DNA of 32,334 bases, taken from positions 1-32,334 of the forward strand of contig JANQII010000340.1 in NCBI GenBank assembly GCA_028282195.1, given 5' to 3'. The stretch comes from Prolixibacteraceae bacterium. Lineage in GTDB: Bacteria > Bacteroidota > Bacteroidia > Bacteroidales > Prolixibacteraceae. The notes under the pieces are model-generated. The model was not told the DNA's origin. It made no database searches and worked only from the letters and a program-made list of their open reading frames with translations. Of the stretch, positions 7,456-15,568 are shown in pieces. Each line of letters opens with the position of its first letter. Position 1 is the first letter of the stretch. The translations under genes and the position numbers were made by a program.

Positions 7456-9014
7456 TGTTGTCCTTTTACCGTTTCTCGTTTCAACGCTTCCTCAAGCTGG
7501 TTTTCAATCCCTTCCAACTCGTTTTCATAAAAGTATTTATCGGCATCATAAGGTTTTAGCTTCTCGATGGTATTCTCTTGCTCATCGTACTTAGCAAAAT
7601 ATACGCTGTCCATCCATTCCATGTTTCGCGCTTCGTTGAACTTTAGTGCAAAAACTTTTTCTCCATTTATCATCGTCGTACCTAACAATGAAGTTTTGCC
7701 CGCAGAAGAAGTCATGGTAATATGCCGGGAAGGACGATTAATGGATGCCAACTCACGATATACCTTGCTGAATATTTTGGTGATGTCAGCCAATGGGGCT
7801 GTAAAATAATGGTGCTCACCTGTTGGCCTTGCGCAGTACATTGAATGGAATCCAACCCCAACCATTGCAAGCACATTCCCTAAATCAATCCAGTTCTGTG
7901 CCGAGTGATCAACATCTACTTTGCCCTTCTCATTTTTAAACAGACTGATGTGATTCATGACCGGGCTCTGGCTTTTAATGTTTAAGCCGTACTTTTTTAA
8001 ACGACGAATTGCGGCCAATGCTCCCGGATTTAAGACTTCGCGTGGAGTTGAAAGATGAGCCATCCAAACCACCTGAATACCACTATCAACTACTTCTTTT
8101 AATAATTCCAGAATCTTAGTGAACTTCTCACTAAACAAAAATTCCGGGTGAAAAGTAATTGCTCTCGAACCAATCCGAAGACTTCTGATATGTAACAAAT
8201 CTTCGTCTTCCATCAAAGGAGTAACATATTCTTTTAACCGATCATAAGAAATGTATCCTCCATCTCCTCCGGTTATCAAAACATCAGTAATTTCTTTATG
8301 CTTTTTAAGGTAATTGTGCACCTGGGCGATGTCCCGCTGAACAAACATATCCTCATCACCACGAACCTGTGCATGCCTAAAACAGTAAGTACAAAATGCA
8401 AAACAGTTTTGCGTTCCAACATCAAGAACCAACTTAATTGGAGGATACTTGTGCTGACTACCTTCAAGGATTTCCAACTGCCCATCCCCATTCTTAAAGA
8501 ATGGCTTGTTTAGCTTTTGTTTTCCATCGTGAGGGTTTGTTTTTAGCTGGTAATCCTCAACTACCTGTTCACGTTCCTTATCCGTTTTGGCTTCAAGATA
8601 TTTCTGAACATCTTCTTTATTGATCATCCCCGGTTGCGGAAATATCAGGTGGTAGTTAGAATCTTGTTCATAGTTCTCCCAATCCATTGTATTCAGAATA
8701 TGCTTGGTCGCCATAAAACGATATACTTCAAGAAAAAATTCTCTTTCTTCAACATCCTGAATATGAATACCACGCAGACTGAGTTGCTCCAAAATTTCGC
8801 GAAACCCTTTTATGCCTGTATAATGCGTTTTGCCCTTAAACATGGCCTTTCCTGATTTCAAAAATCCAGAATAATTCGGGAAACATTTATGCAAACGATT
8901 TATCAATCCTAACGGAAGTAAATCTTCGTTTCTGATCATTTGAATGGTCTCTTGATCAAAATCATATGCCAGGAGCATTTTGTTAATATCTGACTGATCA
9001 ATCTCTCTCTTCAT
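7452..9014 (-). CDS. Divergent KamA-family radical SAM aminomutase (candidate alpha-aminoadipate 2,3-aminomutase)
   Basis: The 520-residue protein is a PLP-dependent radical SAM enzyme of the lysine 2,3-aminomutase family. Visible are the cluster cysteines Cys204, Cys208 and Cys211 (CxxxCxxC), Arg213 two residues after the last cysteine as in KamA (substrate carboxylate), the SAM-binding ITGGDGG near 247-253, and the PLP lysine Lys440 in SSAGKTSL. By-eye alignment to clostridial KamA puts Ala395 or Arg396 at its Asp293 and Thr433 at its Asp330; these two aspartates hold the lysine epsilon-amino group and are known to be replaced in glutamate 2,3-aminomutase. The substrate is therefore probably not lysine. 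It is first gene of the cluster and overlaps pcaI by four bases. kamDE, kdd and kce of lysine fermentation are absent. Confidence 0.82.
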   Translation of the reverse strand: MKREIDQSDINKMLLAYDFDQETIQMIRNEDLLPLGLINRLHKCFPNYSGFLKSGKAMFKGKTHYTGIKGFREILEQLSLRGIHIQDVEEREFFLEVYRFMATKHILNTMDWENYEQDSNYHLIFPQPGMINKEDVQKYLEAKTDKEREQVVEDYQLKTNPHDGKQKLNKPFFKNGDGQLEILEGSQHKYPPIKLVLDVGTQNCFAFCTYCFRHAQVRGDEDMFVQRDIAQVHNYLKKHKEITDVLITGGDGGYISYDRLKEYVTPLMEDEDLLHIRSLRIGSRAITFHPEFLFSEKFTKILELLKEVVDSGIQVVWMAHLSTPREVLNPGALAAIRRLKKYGLNIKSQSPVMNHISLFKNEKGKVDVDHSAQNWIDLGNVLAMVGVGFHSMYCARPTGEHHYFTAPLADITKIFSKVYRELASINRPSRHITMTSSAGKTSLLGTTMINGEKVFALKFNEARNMEWMDSVYFAKYDEQENTIEKLKPYDADKYFYENELEGIENQLEEALKRETVKGQQ

Positions 9015-9372
9015 TTTATTGATTGTCTTAAGTTTTTACAGTGAAATAAATTGTCGTAAAAAATCGCCTGTACACAGACGTGTGCCGGAACGCAGATAAG
9101 CTTCTAATCATAATACGTATTTCTGTTATCAACAGTTCGTGCTAAAGACATAAAAGCTTAAAAACTTGAAAGCGTGCCCAAAAGAGTAACTAAATAAAGT
9201 TAACTGCAAGCGCAGCTAATGCGACACAGTATCTTCATCGAGGCACTCAGGAAGCCCGATGTAAAAGAAGATGGGACATTGATAAGACTGAATTGTATCC
9301 ATGATAAAATAAATCAGATAATCATCAATCAAATAGCCCTTAAAAGATAAAGCTTTTCAAAAAATAAAAATA
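9015..9372. other. Non-coding leader and intergenic region upstream of the KamA-like gene
   Basis: About 360 bases lie between the kamA-like start and the terminators of the secG operon. I see no open frame of useful length, no tRNA, and no match I trust to a lysine, SAM or cobalamin riboswitch. No TAnnTTTG box was found on the minus strand close to the start codon. The promoter of the catabolic cluster must lie here, and the length leaves room for a long leader. Confidence 0.4.
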
Positions 9373-9399
9373 TGAGATTTTGCAGGATTTGAAATCTCA
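9373..9399 (-). terminator. Second (downstream) terminator of the secG operon
   Basis: TGAGATTT (9373-9380) and AAATCTCA (9392-9399) form a perfect 8-bp stem. On the minus strand it is followed by a T-rich run (complement of 9360-9372). It lies just beyond the stronger terminator at 9411-9439, giving a tandem pair. Confidence 0.65.
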
Positions 9400-9410
9400 G
9401 GAAAAAGGCA

Positions 9411-9439
9411 TAAAAAAACCGTCCCAAAACTGAGACGGT
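9411..9439 (-). terminator. Rho-independent terminator after secG
   Basis: On the minus strand ACCGTCTC pairs with GGGACGGT (8 bp with one G:T pair) around a 6-base loop and is followed by seven T residues (complement of 9412-9418). It begins 23 bases after the secG stop and closes the sigma54-lptE-TPR-secG operon. Confidence 0.9.
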
Positions 9440-9461
9440 CCTGCAATATCTTTGAATAAAA

Positions 9462-9812
9462 TTATTCTGCCGGAGTTTCTTCCTCTGCGCCTTCTACAGG
9501 TACTGAAGTAGGGAAGTTAGGAACCTGAGTTGGATCAATTGCATTCTCAATTTGTTCCTGAATTTCTGATTGATTTACCTGCTCTGCCGTACGTGGAATA
9601 AAGGCACTGCTTACTACTGATAAGAACAACAGTACCCCCGCTAAAACCCAGGTTGCTTTTTCAAGGAAATCGGTTGTTTTACGAACTCCCATAATTTGAT
9701 TTGATGACTGGAAGTTACTTGCTAAACCACCACCTTTTGAGTTTTGCACCAAAACGATTAGTACTAAAAGAATACAGGTGATAAATATTATGACTGTTAT
9801 CAGCGTATACAT
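9462..9812 (-). CDS. secG: Preprotein translocase subunit SecG
   Basis: A 116-residue inner-membrane subunit of the SecYEG channel. It has two membrane segments (about 3-22 and 55-75) separated by a loop with the family motif VQNSKGGGLAS and the conserved Gly/Phe-rich loop end, then an acidic, proline-rich tail usual for Bacteroidota SecG. It is the last gene of the operon, 14 bp after the TPR-protein gene and followed by two terminators. Confidence 0.93.
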   Translation of the reverse strand: MYTLITVIIFITCILLVLIVLVQNSKGGGLASNFQSSNQIMGVRKTTDFLEKATWVLAGVLLFLSVVSSAFIPRTAEQVNQSEIQEQIENAIDPTQVPNFPTSVPVEGAEEETPAE

Positions 9813-9826
9813 GACTTGATCCTATT

Positions 9827-10384
9827 TTAATCTATTAATTTTTTAAGTTCTTCAATCTGACCGGCAAAGTAAGTATTTTTTTCTGGATATTTCAAACTTA
9901 ATTTTTCATACGAATTTATCGCTTCTTTATAAAGTCCCTGCCTGGCATAAATCTTCGCCAGCGTTTCTGTAACAAACTCACTGGGAGTATTTTCTGAAGT
10001 TTCAGTCGGAGTTGTATTAACACTTTTTTTCTGGATTGATCGAACCAAATTAGCCAATGATTCTTCTTCTGCCTGACCATCATCCATTAAAGTGTATGCA
10101 GACTGAGCAGTATATTGGTCAATTTGCAGATCATCAGTTTTAACTTCTTGTCCTTTTTCCCCAGTTAAGAAGAAATATAATTGCCTCCTGTCAGGCACCC
10201 GAATTGCACCTTTCTTTAAGTATTGATCAAACTCAGGATCATTCAGCAGTTTCAGGTTTTTTAATAAGAGCATCCAGGCAGTTTGAAATGAGGGATAAAG
10301 TTCTACCAACTGTTTTAACTTTGGTAAACTCTCCTCGTTTAAAAACTCAGGATGTTTCAGGTATTTGTAAAATTCTTCAACCAT
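9827..10384 (-). CDS. Small TPR-containing protein of the lptE-secG cluster
   Basis: A 185-residue soluble protein with no signal peptide. The N-terminal part is helical (LKQLVELYPSFQTAWMLLLKNLK), the middle is acidic and low-complexity, and residues from about 137 onward (VTETLAKIYARQGLYKEAINSYEKLSLKYP) form one clear tetratricopeptide repeat. No catalytic motif is seen. Genes of this type sit between lptE and secG in many Bacteroidota; the function is not known to me. Its start is 2 bp after the lptE stop, consistent with one transcript. Confidence 0.75.
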   Translation of the reverse strand: MVEEFYKYLKHPEFLNEESLPKLKQLVELYPSFQTAWMLLLKNLKLLNDPEFDQYLKKGAIRVPDRRQLYFFLTGEKGQEVKTDDLQIDQYTAQSAYTLMDDGQAEEESLANLVRSIQKKSVNTTPTETSENTPSEFVTETLAKIYARQGLYKEAINSYEKLSLKYPEKNTYFAGQIEELKKLID

Positions 10385-10386
10385 TA

Positions 10387-10917
10387 CTACCAGTTAGCAA
10401 TTGAAGCATTAAAGATATCTTCTGTTAGCTTTTCAATAATATCGACCATCAATTGATCTTCAACATCACTCAAAATATCCGTGGCACTAAAATCTTCGTA
10501 AGCAGAGAACGTTTTTTCCCAATCGTCATCACGATTCTTGTTGTTGGTATATTTCACTTTAACCGTAACTGTTAACCGGGTTTGTGCTGCAAAGTCACCT
10601 TCAGAAATATTCATTGGACGTGTGTCATAACCCGTAATTTGACCTTCAAACTCAAGATCACCGCTCTCTTCCAATTGATCTAGCGACGTTTGCCTTAACA
10701 ATTTATCCTGTAGGGCTTCAGTAATCTGCTGACTCAAATTTGGGTTAACCAACCTGGCCCGGTTAGGAAAATAATAAACCGAAAATGTCTTTACATCAGG
10801 AGATATTGATGCCCCGGTAAAAGAATAGGACATTTTACAATTGGTTAAAAAGCCATTTGCCCCAATAACAAGGGCAACTAATAATAATAGTGTTTTCAAA
10901 TGCTTAACGTATGTCAT
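10387..10917 (-). CDS. lptE: LptE-like lipoprotein (LPS assembly)
   Basis: The 176-residue protein starts with a hydrophobic export signal (LKTLLLLVALVIGANG) and a probable lipid-attachment cysteine in LTNC, an unusual lipobox with Asn before Cys. The mature start YSFTGASI and the NPNLSQQITEALQDKL region are typical of Bacteroidota LptE, the outer-membrane lipoprotein that plugs LptD and helps insert lipopolysaccharide. The start at 10917 (MTYVKHL) was chosen because the signal peptide begins there; a longer frame starting at 11001 would run through the sigma54 gene. It overlaps the upstream gene by 14 bases. Confidence 0.82.
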   Translation of the reverse strand: MTYVKHLKTLLLLVALVIGANGFLTNCKMSYSFTGASISPDVKTFSVYYFPNRARLVNPNLSQQITEALQDKLLRQTSLDQLEESGDLEFEGQITGYDTRPMNISEGDFAAQTRLTVTVKVKYTNNKNRDDDWEKTFSAYEDFSATDILSDVEDQLMVDIIEKLTEDIFNASIANW

Positions 10918-12136
10918 ATTCTTTAATTTTCCGGTACAAAGTACGTTCTGAAATTCCAAGTTCCTGAGCGGCATATTTACGTTTTCCTTTATGCTTTTCA
11001 AGAGCTTTTCTAATTAATTCAATTTCTTTTTCCTCTAACGATAAAGATTCTTCAACAAACTCTTCGGTATCCTGAATGTCTTGTCCTTCAACAGGTTCAT
11101 ACTGAACCTGTGCCGGCTGGGATTCTTCCGGCACAAAATGCCCTTCTTCTTTTTCGTAAAGTTTTCTTATGATCTGAGCATTCTCAGAATGAAAATCCGG
11201 ATGCTGGGTACCGTCTTGCATCATATCAAGCACAAGCTTTTTCAGGTCAGTCATATCCTTTTTCATATCGAAAAGAACCTTGTAAAGAATTTCGCGTTCG
11301 GTAGCGAAAGTTTCTTCATCAACACCTTTATAAATGGCAGGTAATTTTGCACCTCCATTCGCAGGTAAATATGCGCGCATTACATCGCCACTAATCGATC
11401 TTTCTTTTTCAATAATTGAAATTTGCTCCGTTACATTTTTAAGTTGGCGGACATTGCCCGGCCATTCAAAATTGGTCAGTACAAGCTGTGCTTCTTCATT
11501 TAAACGAACAGGAGGCATTCGATAACGTTCAGCGAAATCAAGAGCAAATTTTCTAAACAAAAGATGAATATCATCTTTCCTGTCCCTTAATGGAATTACC
11601 CGGATAGGGACAGTATTCAATCGATAATACAAATCCTCCCGGAATTTGCCTCCCTGAATCGCAGATGGAATATCGACATTGGTTGCTGCAACAACCCTCA
11701 CATCGGTCTTCAATACTTTAGAAGAACCTACTTTTATAAATTCACCTGCTTCCAAAACACGAAGTAAGCGAACCTGGGTTGACAAGGGTAGTTCACCAAT
11801 CTCATCAAGGAAAATAGTTCCTCCATTTGCTTCTTCGAAATACCCTTTACGGTCGGAAAGTGCACCGGTGAAAGCTCCTTTCTCATGGCCAAAAAGCTCT
11901 GAGTCAATGGTGCCTTCCGGAATTGCGCCACAGTTCACGGCAATGTATTTTCCGTGTTTACGAGCTGAAAATTGATGTATAATTTGTGGAAAGGCTTCTT
12001 TACCAGTTCCGCTTTCACCAGTTATTAAAACCGACAAATCGGTAGGAGCAACCTGTACTGCTACCTCAATGGCCCTGTTTAAGCCGGAAGCATTCCCAAT
12101 AATTCCAAAACGTTGTTTTATTTCCTGAACATCCAT
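10904..12136 (-). CDS. Sigma54-dependent transcriptional activator without receiver domain
   Basis: A 410-residue AAA+ enhancer-binding protein. Walker A is GESGTGKE (40-47), the sigma54-contact loop is GAFTGA (87-92), and Walker B is GGTIFLDE (105-112). The C-terminal 25 residues are a Fis-type helix-turn-helix (AAQELGISERTLYRKIKEY). There is no N-terminal receiver or GAF domain, so activity is probably set by level or by a partner. A variable acidic linker lies at about 280-375. It heads the lptE-TPR-secG operon, an arrangement common in Bacteroidota; its own targets cannot be told from this sequence. Confidence 0.9.
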   Translation of the reverse strand: MDVQEIKQRFGIIGNASGLNRAIEVAVQVAPTDLSVLITGESGTGKEAFPQIIHQFSARKHGKYIAVNCGAIPEGTIDSELFGHEKGAFTGALSDRKGYFEEANGGTIFLDEIGELPLSTQVRLLRVLEAGEFIKVGSSKVLKTDVRVVAATNVDIPSAIQGGKFREDLYYRLNTVPIRVIPLRDRKDDIHLLFRKFALDFAERYRMPPVRLNEEAQLVLTNFEWPGNVRQLKNVTEQISIIEKERSISGDVMRAYLPANGGAKLPAIYKGVDEETFATEREILYKVLFDMKKDMTDLKKLVLDMMQDGTQHPDFHSENAQIIRKLYEKEEGHFVPEESQPAQVQYEPVEGQDIQDTEEFVEESLSLEEKEIELIRKALEKHKGKRKYAAQELGISERTLYRKIKEYDIR

Positions 12137-12160
12137 AGAAATGAATCTTATTTAGTTTTG

Positions 12161-12168
12161 CAAAGTTA
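12161..12168 (-). promoter_or_regulatory. Candidate -7 promoter box for the sigma54-activator operon
   Basis: The minus strand reads TAACTTTG, matching the Bacteroidota -7 consensus TAnnTTTG, 25 bases before the start codon. No convincing TTG at -33 was found, so only half of the promoter is supported. Confidence 0.45.
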
Positions 12169-12372
12169 AAATTTTAAGCAAAATCAGAAGCTAAAAAAAG
12201 GTTAAAGTCTGCCATTTTGTCGGTAAACAGACTTCATTTAACTTTCTTTAATAATATTAAATATCCACCCTCAAAGAAGGTGGACTTGATTTGCACCCAT
12301 AGAGAGCTTTAAGGGAAAACAAAACAGAAAGTCAAAATAAGAAATAAGGAACAAAAAATGTAAAAGTATCGG

Positions 12373-12480
12373 TTAGTAGTGTGTTCATAAAGTTTCATTG
12401 CAAAACTCATCGGATTAATATATTGATATAGATAATTTTAGATATCCAATGAATGATACATTAATTCATAAAACCCACTA
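12373..12480. mobile_element. 108-bp MITE-like insertion inside repeat copy B
   Basis: Absent from copy A, where the flanking bases CGG and CCAGG are adjacent. The ends are imperfect inverted repeats (TAGTGTGTT at 12377-12385 against AACCCACTA at 12472-12480), and the centre is AT-rich and partly self-complementary. It is too short to code for a transposase. Confidence 0.55.
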
Positions 12481-12506
12481 CCAGGAACTTTCTGATTAGA
12501 TATTTC

Positions 12507-12546
12507 CTGTCTGCTGTCCCTTCGGGAGGAAATCCGACAGGCAGGC
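12507..12546. repeat. 40-bp palindromic REP-like insertion inside repeat copy B
   Basis: This GC-rich 40-mer is absent from copy A. Its ends are near-inverted (CCTGTCTG against GACAGGCAGG) and its centre contains TCCC-TTC-GGGA, so it can fold as a hairpin. A related CCTGCC/GGCAGG palindrome is at 32280-32299. Confidence 0.55.
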
Positions 12547-12657
12547 TTATTCGATATTTTACATTTCCCTGTATGAAAATCAAGGTTCAGCCGTTTAAAC
12601 ATCATTTTATAATGAAGTTAACTGAAAACAACTTCAATTCCTTCAAGTGCAAAATTG

Positions 12658-12665
12658 TATCTTTG
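12658..12665 (+). promoter_or_regulatory. Candidate -7 promoter box for the secreted glycoside-hydrolase-like gene
   Basis: TATCTTTG matches the Bacteroidota -7 consensus TAnnTTTG and lies 48 bases before the start codon at 12714. A -33 TTG is not evident. Confidence 0.5.
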
Positions 12666-12713
12666 CTTGATATATGATTGGCAAAGATTAAAACCTGAAT
12701 AAAACCAGCTTTA

Positions 12714-15350
12714 ATGAAAAGATATTTACCTCTTATGCTTTTCTTCTTTTTTATCTGTTACGGGTTAATGGCGGTGACCGACACAAAAAAAAGGGAAGCA
12801 AACCTGAGCGAACTGAGTAGCTGTGTGCAACATTCGAAAATACCATTCAAAGCTAAAGGAAACTTTCTCTCGGTTTGGGACGGAAGGGATTATACCCCTC
12901 TTTTTATTAAAGGTATTAACCTGGGTGTATCTATTCCCGGAACTTATCCGGGTGAATTAGCGGCTACTCGTGAACAGTACCAAAGATGGTTTAAAGAGAT
13001 TAAAGAAATAGGTTACAATTGCATTCAACTTTACACCTTGCATTTTCCTCGATTTTACCAGGAATTATTCAATTACAACATTCAGCATCCCGAAAGTCCG
13101 CTATTGGTAATCCAAGGTGTTTGGCTTGATGAACTTTCCAACCAAAATCTTTACTCGCAAACTTCATCATTTGAGCAAGAAATTGAGTACGTTATCGACT
13201 GTGTTCATGGAAATAAAATAATCTCATCCCGACTTGGGAAAGCTTATGGGAATTATAGTTCTGATATCTCGCAATGGGTAATTGCATATAGCATTGGCCG
13301 TGAAGTTTATCCATCAGAAGTTCGTACAACCAACTCTCAAGATGCAGGTTCAAATTCGTATAATGGTTCTTTTTTGTCAATTTCAACAGCAAGCCCAACT
13401 GAAACCTGGGTTACTGCAAGAATGGACAAAGTAATTGCTTATGAGCATAGCAACTACGATGTTCAGCGTCCGGTTTGTTTTTCAAGCTGGGCTGCACTTG
13501 ACCCGCTTGATCATCCAACCGAGTTAAATTATCCCGACAGCCAGCAGGATAAGCAAGAAATTGATTTCATAAAAATTAATGGTTCAAAAGCTGAAGCTGG
13601 GTTTTATGTAAATTATCATGCTTATCCATATTTCCCTGATTTTATTTCTGATGAACCTTCCTATCAAACCAAACAGGATTTTTTCGGTCCTAATAGTTAC
13701 TTGGGTTACCTTATGGATTTAAAAAGCCATTACGAAGATGTCCCATTAATTATTGGCGAATTTGGAGTTCCTACGAGTTGGGGAATTGCTCATTTCGCAC
13801 ACAGTAAAATGCACCAGGGGGGAATAACTGAAGAACTGCAAGGGCTTTATTCAATACGAATGCTGGATAATATCCAGGAAGCTGAACTTGCAGGCGGTAT
13901 TCAATTTTCGTGGCTGGATGAGTGGTTTAAAAATACCTGGATAACTGCTCCCCTTTCAAACTCTGATTCTCGTCCTTTATGGCATAACATTACAACCCCG
14001 GAGCAGAATTATGGATTGGTTTCTTTTGCACAGAAGATTGGGAAAACATCTTCTATTGGAAAATATAGTTCAACAAATGTTTCTGAAATAAAAACTTCAG
14101 CTGACCCGACTTACTTTAACGTAGTTATCAGAACAAATACAGACAATCATCTTGAAGATGATTATTGGCTTGCAATTGACACGCATGATAAGAATGCAGG
14201 GGAATCCATTCTTCCTAACGGACAATCCATTTCAAATCGTGCTGAATTTGCCCTAAAAATCAATTTAAGCGATACCATTGCCAGGCTATATGTAACCAAA
14301 GCTTACGATGTTTTTAATGTAAACTCTGATGTCAGGGAAGGCAACACAATCTCCACTGTGACAAATGGCGAACCCTGGGAATTAGTTCGGTGGAGAACCA
14401 ATTATTCCAAAAACAACATTCAATATATTGGAAAAATTAAAGTTGAACATATTGATAAACCCTACAGCTTTTTGAGTGGTGTAAACTGGAATTCCGATAG
14501 TATTTGTGTAAGGTTGCCATGGACATTGATCAATTTTAGGGATCCATCGCAAATGGAAGTAATGCATTATACTTCCGAAAAGGTGGGAAGTACAATTAAT
14601 GTTCTTACGACCGATAAAGTTTCTGATGGTATCGCATTGACTTTATCACTGAATAATGAGAAGTTTCAAACATCCAGGTTTAAATGGGACACCTGGAATA
14701 TTTCAGGTATTACCAATAATCCACCATTGGAAAGACAAAAACGATCTGTTCTCTATATCAGGGAACACCTTCGGGACTTCAACAATGCACCATTAGCTCA
14801 ATGTGACAGTTATTCTGTTCTACCAAACGGACTGCTTGAAGTAGATGTTGACGAAGGGCTTCTGTCAAATGATTTGGATTATGACGGGGATGAATTGGAA
14901 GTAGTTCAACCATACGGCTATACCACTTTTAAAGGCAATCTCTTTTTGCATCCTAATGGTTCTTTTGTGTACGAACCTGCAAATGGACAATCAGGCGATG
15001 ACGAGTTTATGTACTATGCTTCAGATGGTGAAATGTATAGCAAGCTGGTAACTGTTACCATCACTATAAAAGATAACAACGTAGGCACAGGTAATGAGAT
15101 TATTGCTATAAATAAAGACTTTCGAATCTATCCGAATCCCGGGAATGGATTATTCAATGTAAAGATTTCAGGTTTTAAATATGGGATAAAAAACTTAATG
15201 ATTTATAATTCCACCGGACAGCTTGTAAAAATTATTAATCGTATTGAAGACGGTGAACAAATCAATTTAAACAACCAACAGAGCGGCATCTTCTACCTTA
15301 AATTCCTTGAAGACGGTAAGCAGGTTGTGAAACGCATTGTAAAAATCTAA
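12714..15350 (+). CDS. T9SS-secreted multidomain protein with a glycoside-hydrolase-like TIM barrel
   Basis: The 878-residue protein starts with a signal peptide (about 1-20). Residues from about 45 to 430 look like a clan GH-A barrel: FIKGINLG, the segment YSIGREVYP with Glu197 as possible acid/base, VNYHAYPYFP, and LIIGEFGVPTSWG with Glu349 as possible nucleophile. I cannot assign the family or substrate. A beta-rich region follows; about 700-790 resembles a cadherin or VCBS-type Ig fold (LLSNDLDYDGDELEV, PNGSFVYEPANGQSGDDEF). The end (from about 800) is a T9SS type A sorting domain: FRIYPNPGNG and a Lys-rich final strand. It converges on the glycosyltransferase operon, so it may process that polymer outside the cell. 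Confidence 0.8.
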   Translation: MKRYLPLMLFFFFICYGLMAVTDTKKREANLSELSSCVQHSKIPFKAKGNFLSVWDGRDYTPLFIKGINLGVSIPGTYPGELAATREQYQRWFKEIKEIGYNCIQLYTLHFPRFYQELFNYNIQHPESPLLVIQGVWLDELSNQNLYSQTSSFEQEIEYVIDCVHGNKIISSRLGKAYGNYSSDISQWVIAYSIGREVYPSEVRTTNSQDAGSNSYNGSFLSISTASPTETWVTARMDKVIAYEHSNYDVQRPVCFSSWAALDPLDHPTELNYPDSQQDKQEIDFIKINGSKAEAGFYVNYHAYPYFPDFISDEPSYQTKQDFFGPNSYLGYLMDLKSHYEDVPLIIGEFGVPTSWGIAHFAHSKMHQGGITEELQGLYSIRMLDNIQEAELAGGIQFSWLDEWFKNTWITAPLSNSDSRPLWHNITTPEQNYGLVSFAQKIGKTSSIGKYSSTNVSEIKTSADPTYFNVVIRTNTDNHLEDDYWLAIDTHDKNAGESILPNGQSISNRAEFALKINLSDTIARLYVTKAYDVFNVNSDVREGNTISTVTNGEPWELVRWRTNYSKNNIQYIGKIKVEHIDKPYSFLSGVNWNSDSICVRLPWTLINFRDPSQMEVMHYTSEKVGSTINVLTTDKVSDGIALTLSLNNEKFQTSRFKWDTWNISGITNNPPLERQKRSVLYIREHLRDFNNAPLAQCDSYSVLPNGLLEVDVDEGLLSNDLDYDGDELEVVQPYGYTTFKGNLFLHPNGSFVYEPANGQSGDDEFMYYASDGEMYSKLVTVTITIKDNNVGTGNEIIAINKDFRIYPNPGNGLFNVKISGFKYGIKNLMIYNSTGQLVKIINRIEDGEQINLNNQQSGIFYLKFLEDGKQVVKRIVKI

Positions 15351-15451
15351 GAAAACCTGAGCTCGGATTAAGAACTTTGATTACTGTATTGATAATGAAC
15401 AATTAATTCAGTCATAGATTTCTGAAAAGTTGAGAAACAATTGAATACAGT

Positions 15452-15487
15452 CGGATACAATTGTTTTCCCCGGAACCGGGGCATCCG
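15452..15487. terminator. Probable bidirectional terminator between convergent genes
   Basis: CCCC (15468-15471) pairs with GGGG (15478-15481) and, outside it, CGGAT (15452-15456) with ATCCG (15483-15487). A T-rich stretch follows on the plus strand (15493-15505). It lies in the 218-bp space between the converging glycoside-hydrolase-like and glycosyltransferase genes. Confidence 0.5.
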
Positions 15488-15568
15488 ATTGTCTTCATTT
15501 TTTGTTTAAATCAAAATTTACAGGTAATGAATGATGAATATCCTTAACGTGGGTTCACATTAAGAAAG

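Larger units (their letters stand above)
12324..12604. repeat. Dispersed intergenic repeat, copy B, interrupted by two insertions
   Basis: This is the second copy of the 133-bp repeat at 63-195. It aligns without any other indel after removing 12373-12480 (108 bp) and 12507-12546 (40 bp). Only a few base substitutions distinguish the copies. It occupies most of the 577-bp gap between the divergent sigma54-activator gene and the glycoside-hydrolase-like gene. Confidence 0.8.

Noticed and set aside
7452-9014. Classical clostridial lysine fermentation cluster
   Set aside because: kamD, kamE, kdd, kce and kal are absent, and the KamA-like protein lacks the lysine-binding aspartates.
9181-9300. 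Possible cobalamin, SAM or lysine riboswitch upstream of the KamA-like gene
   Set aside because: Isolated words resemble riboswitch boxes, but the order and pairing of the required helices could not be found on either strand.
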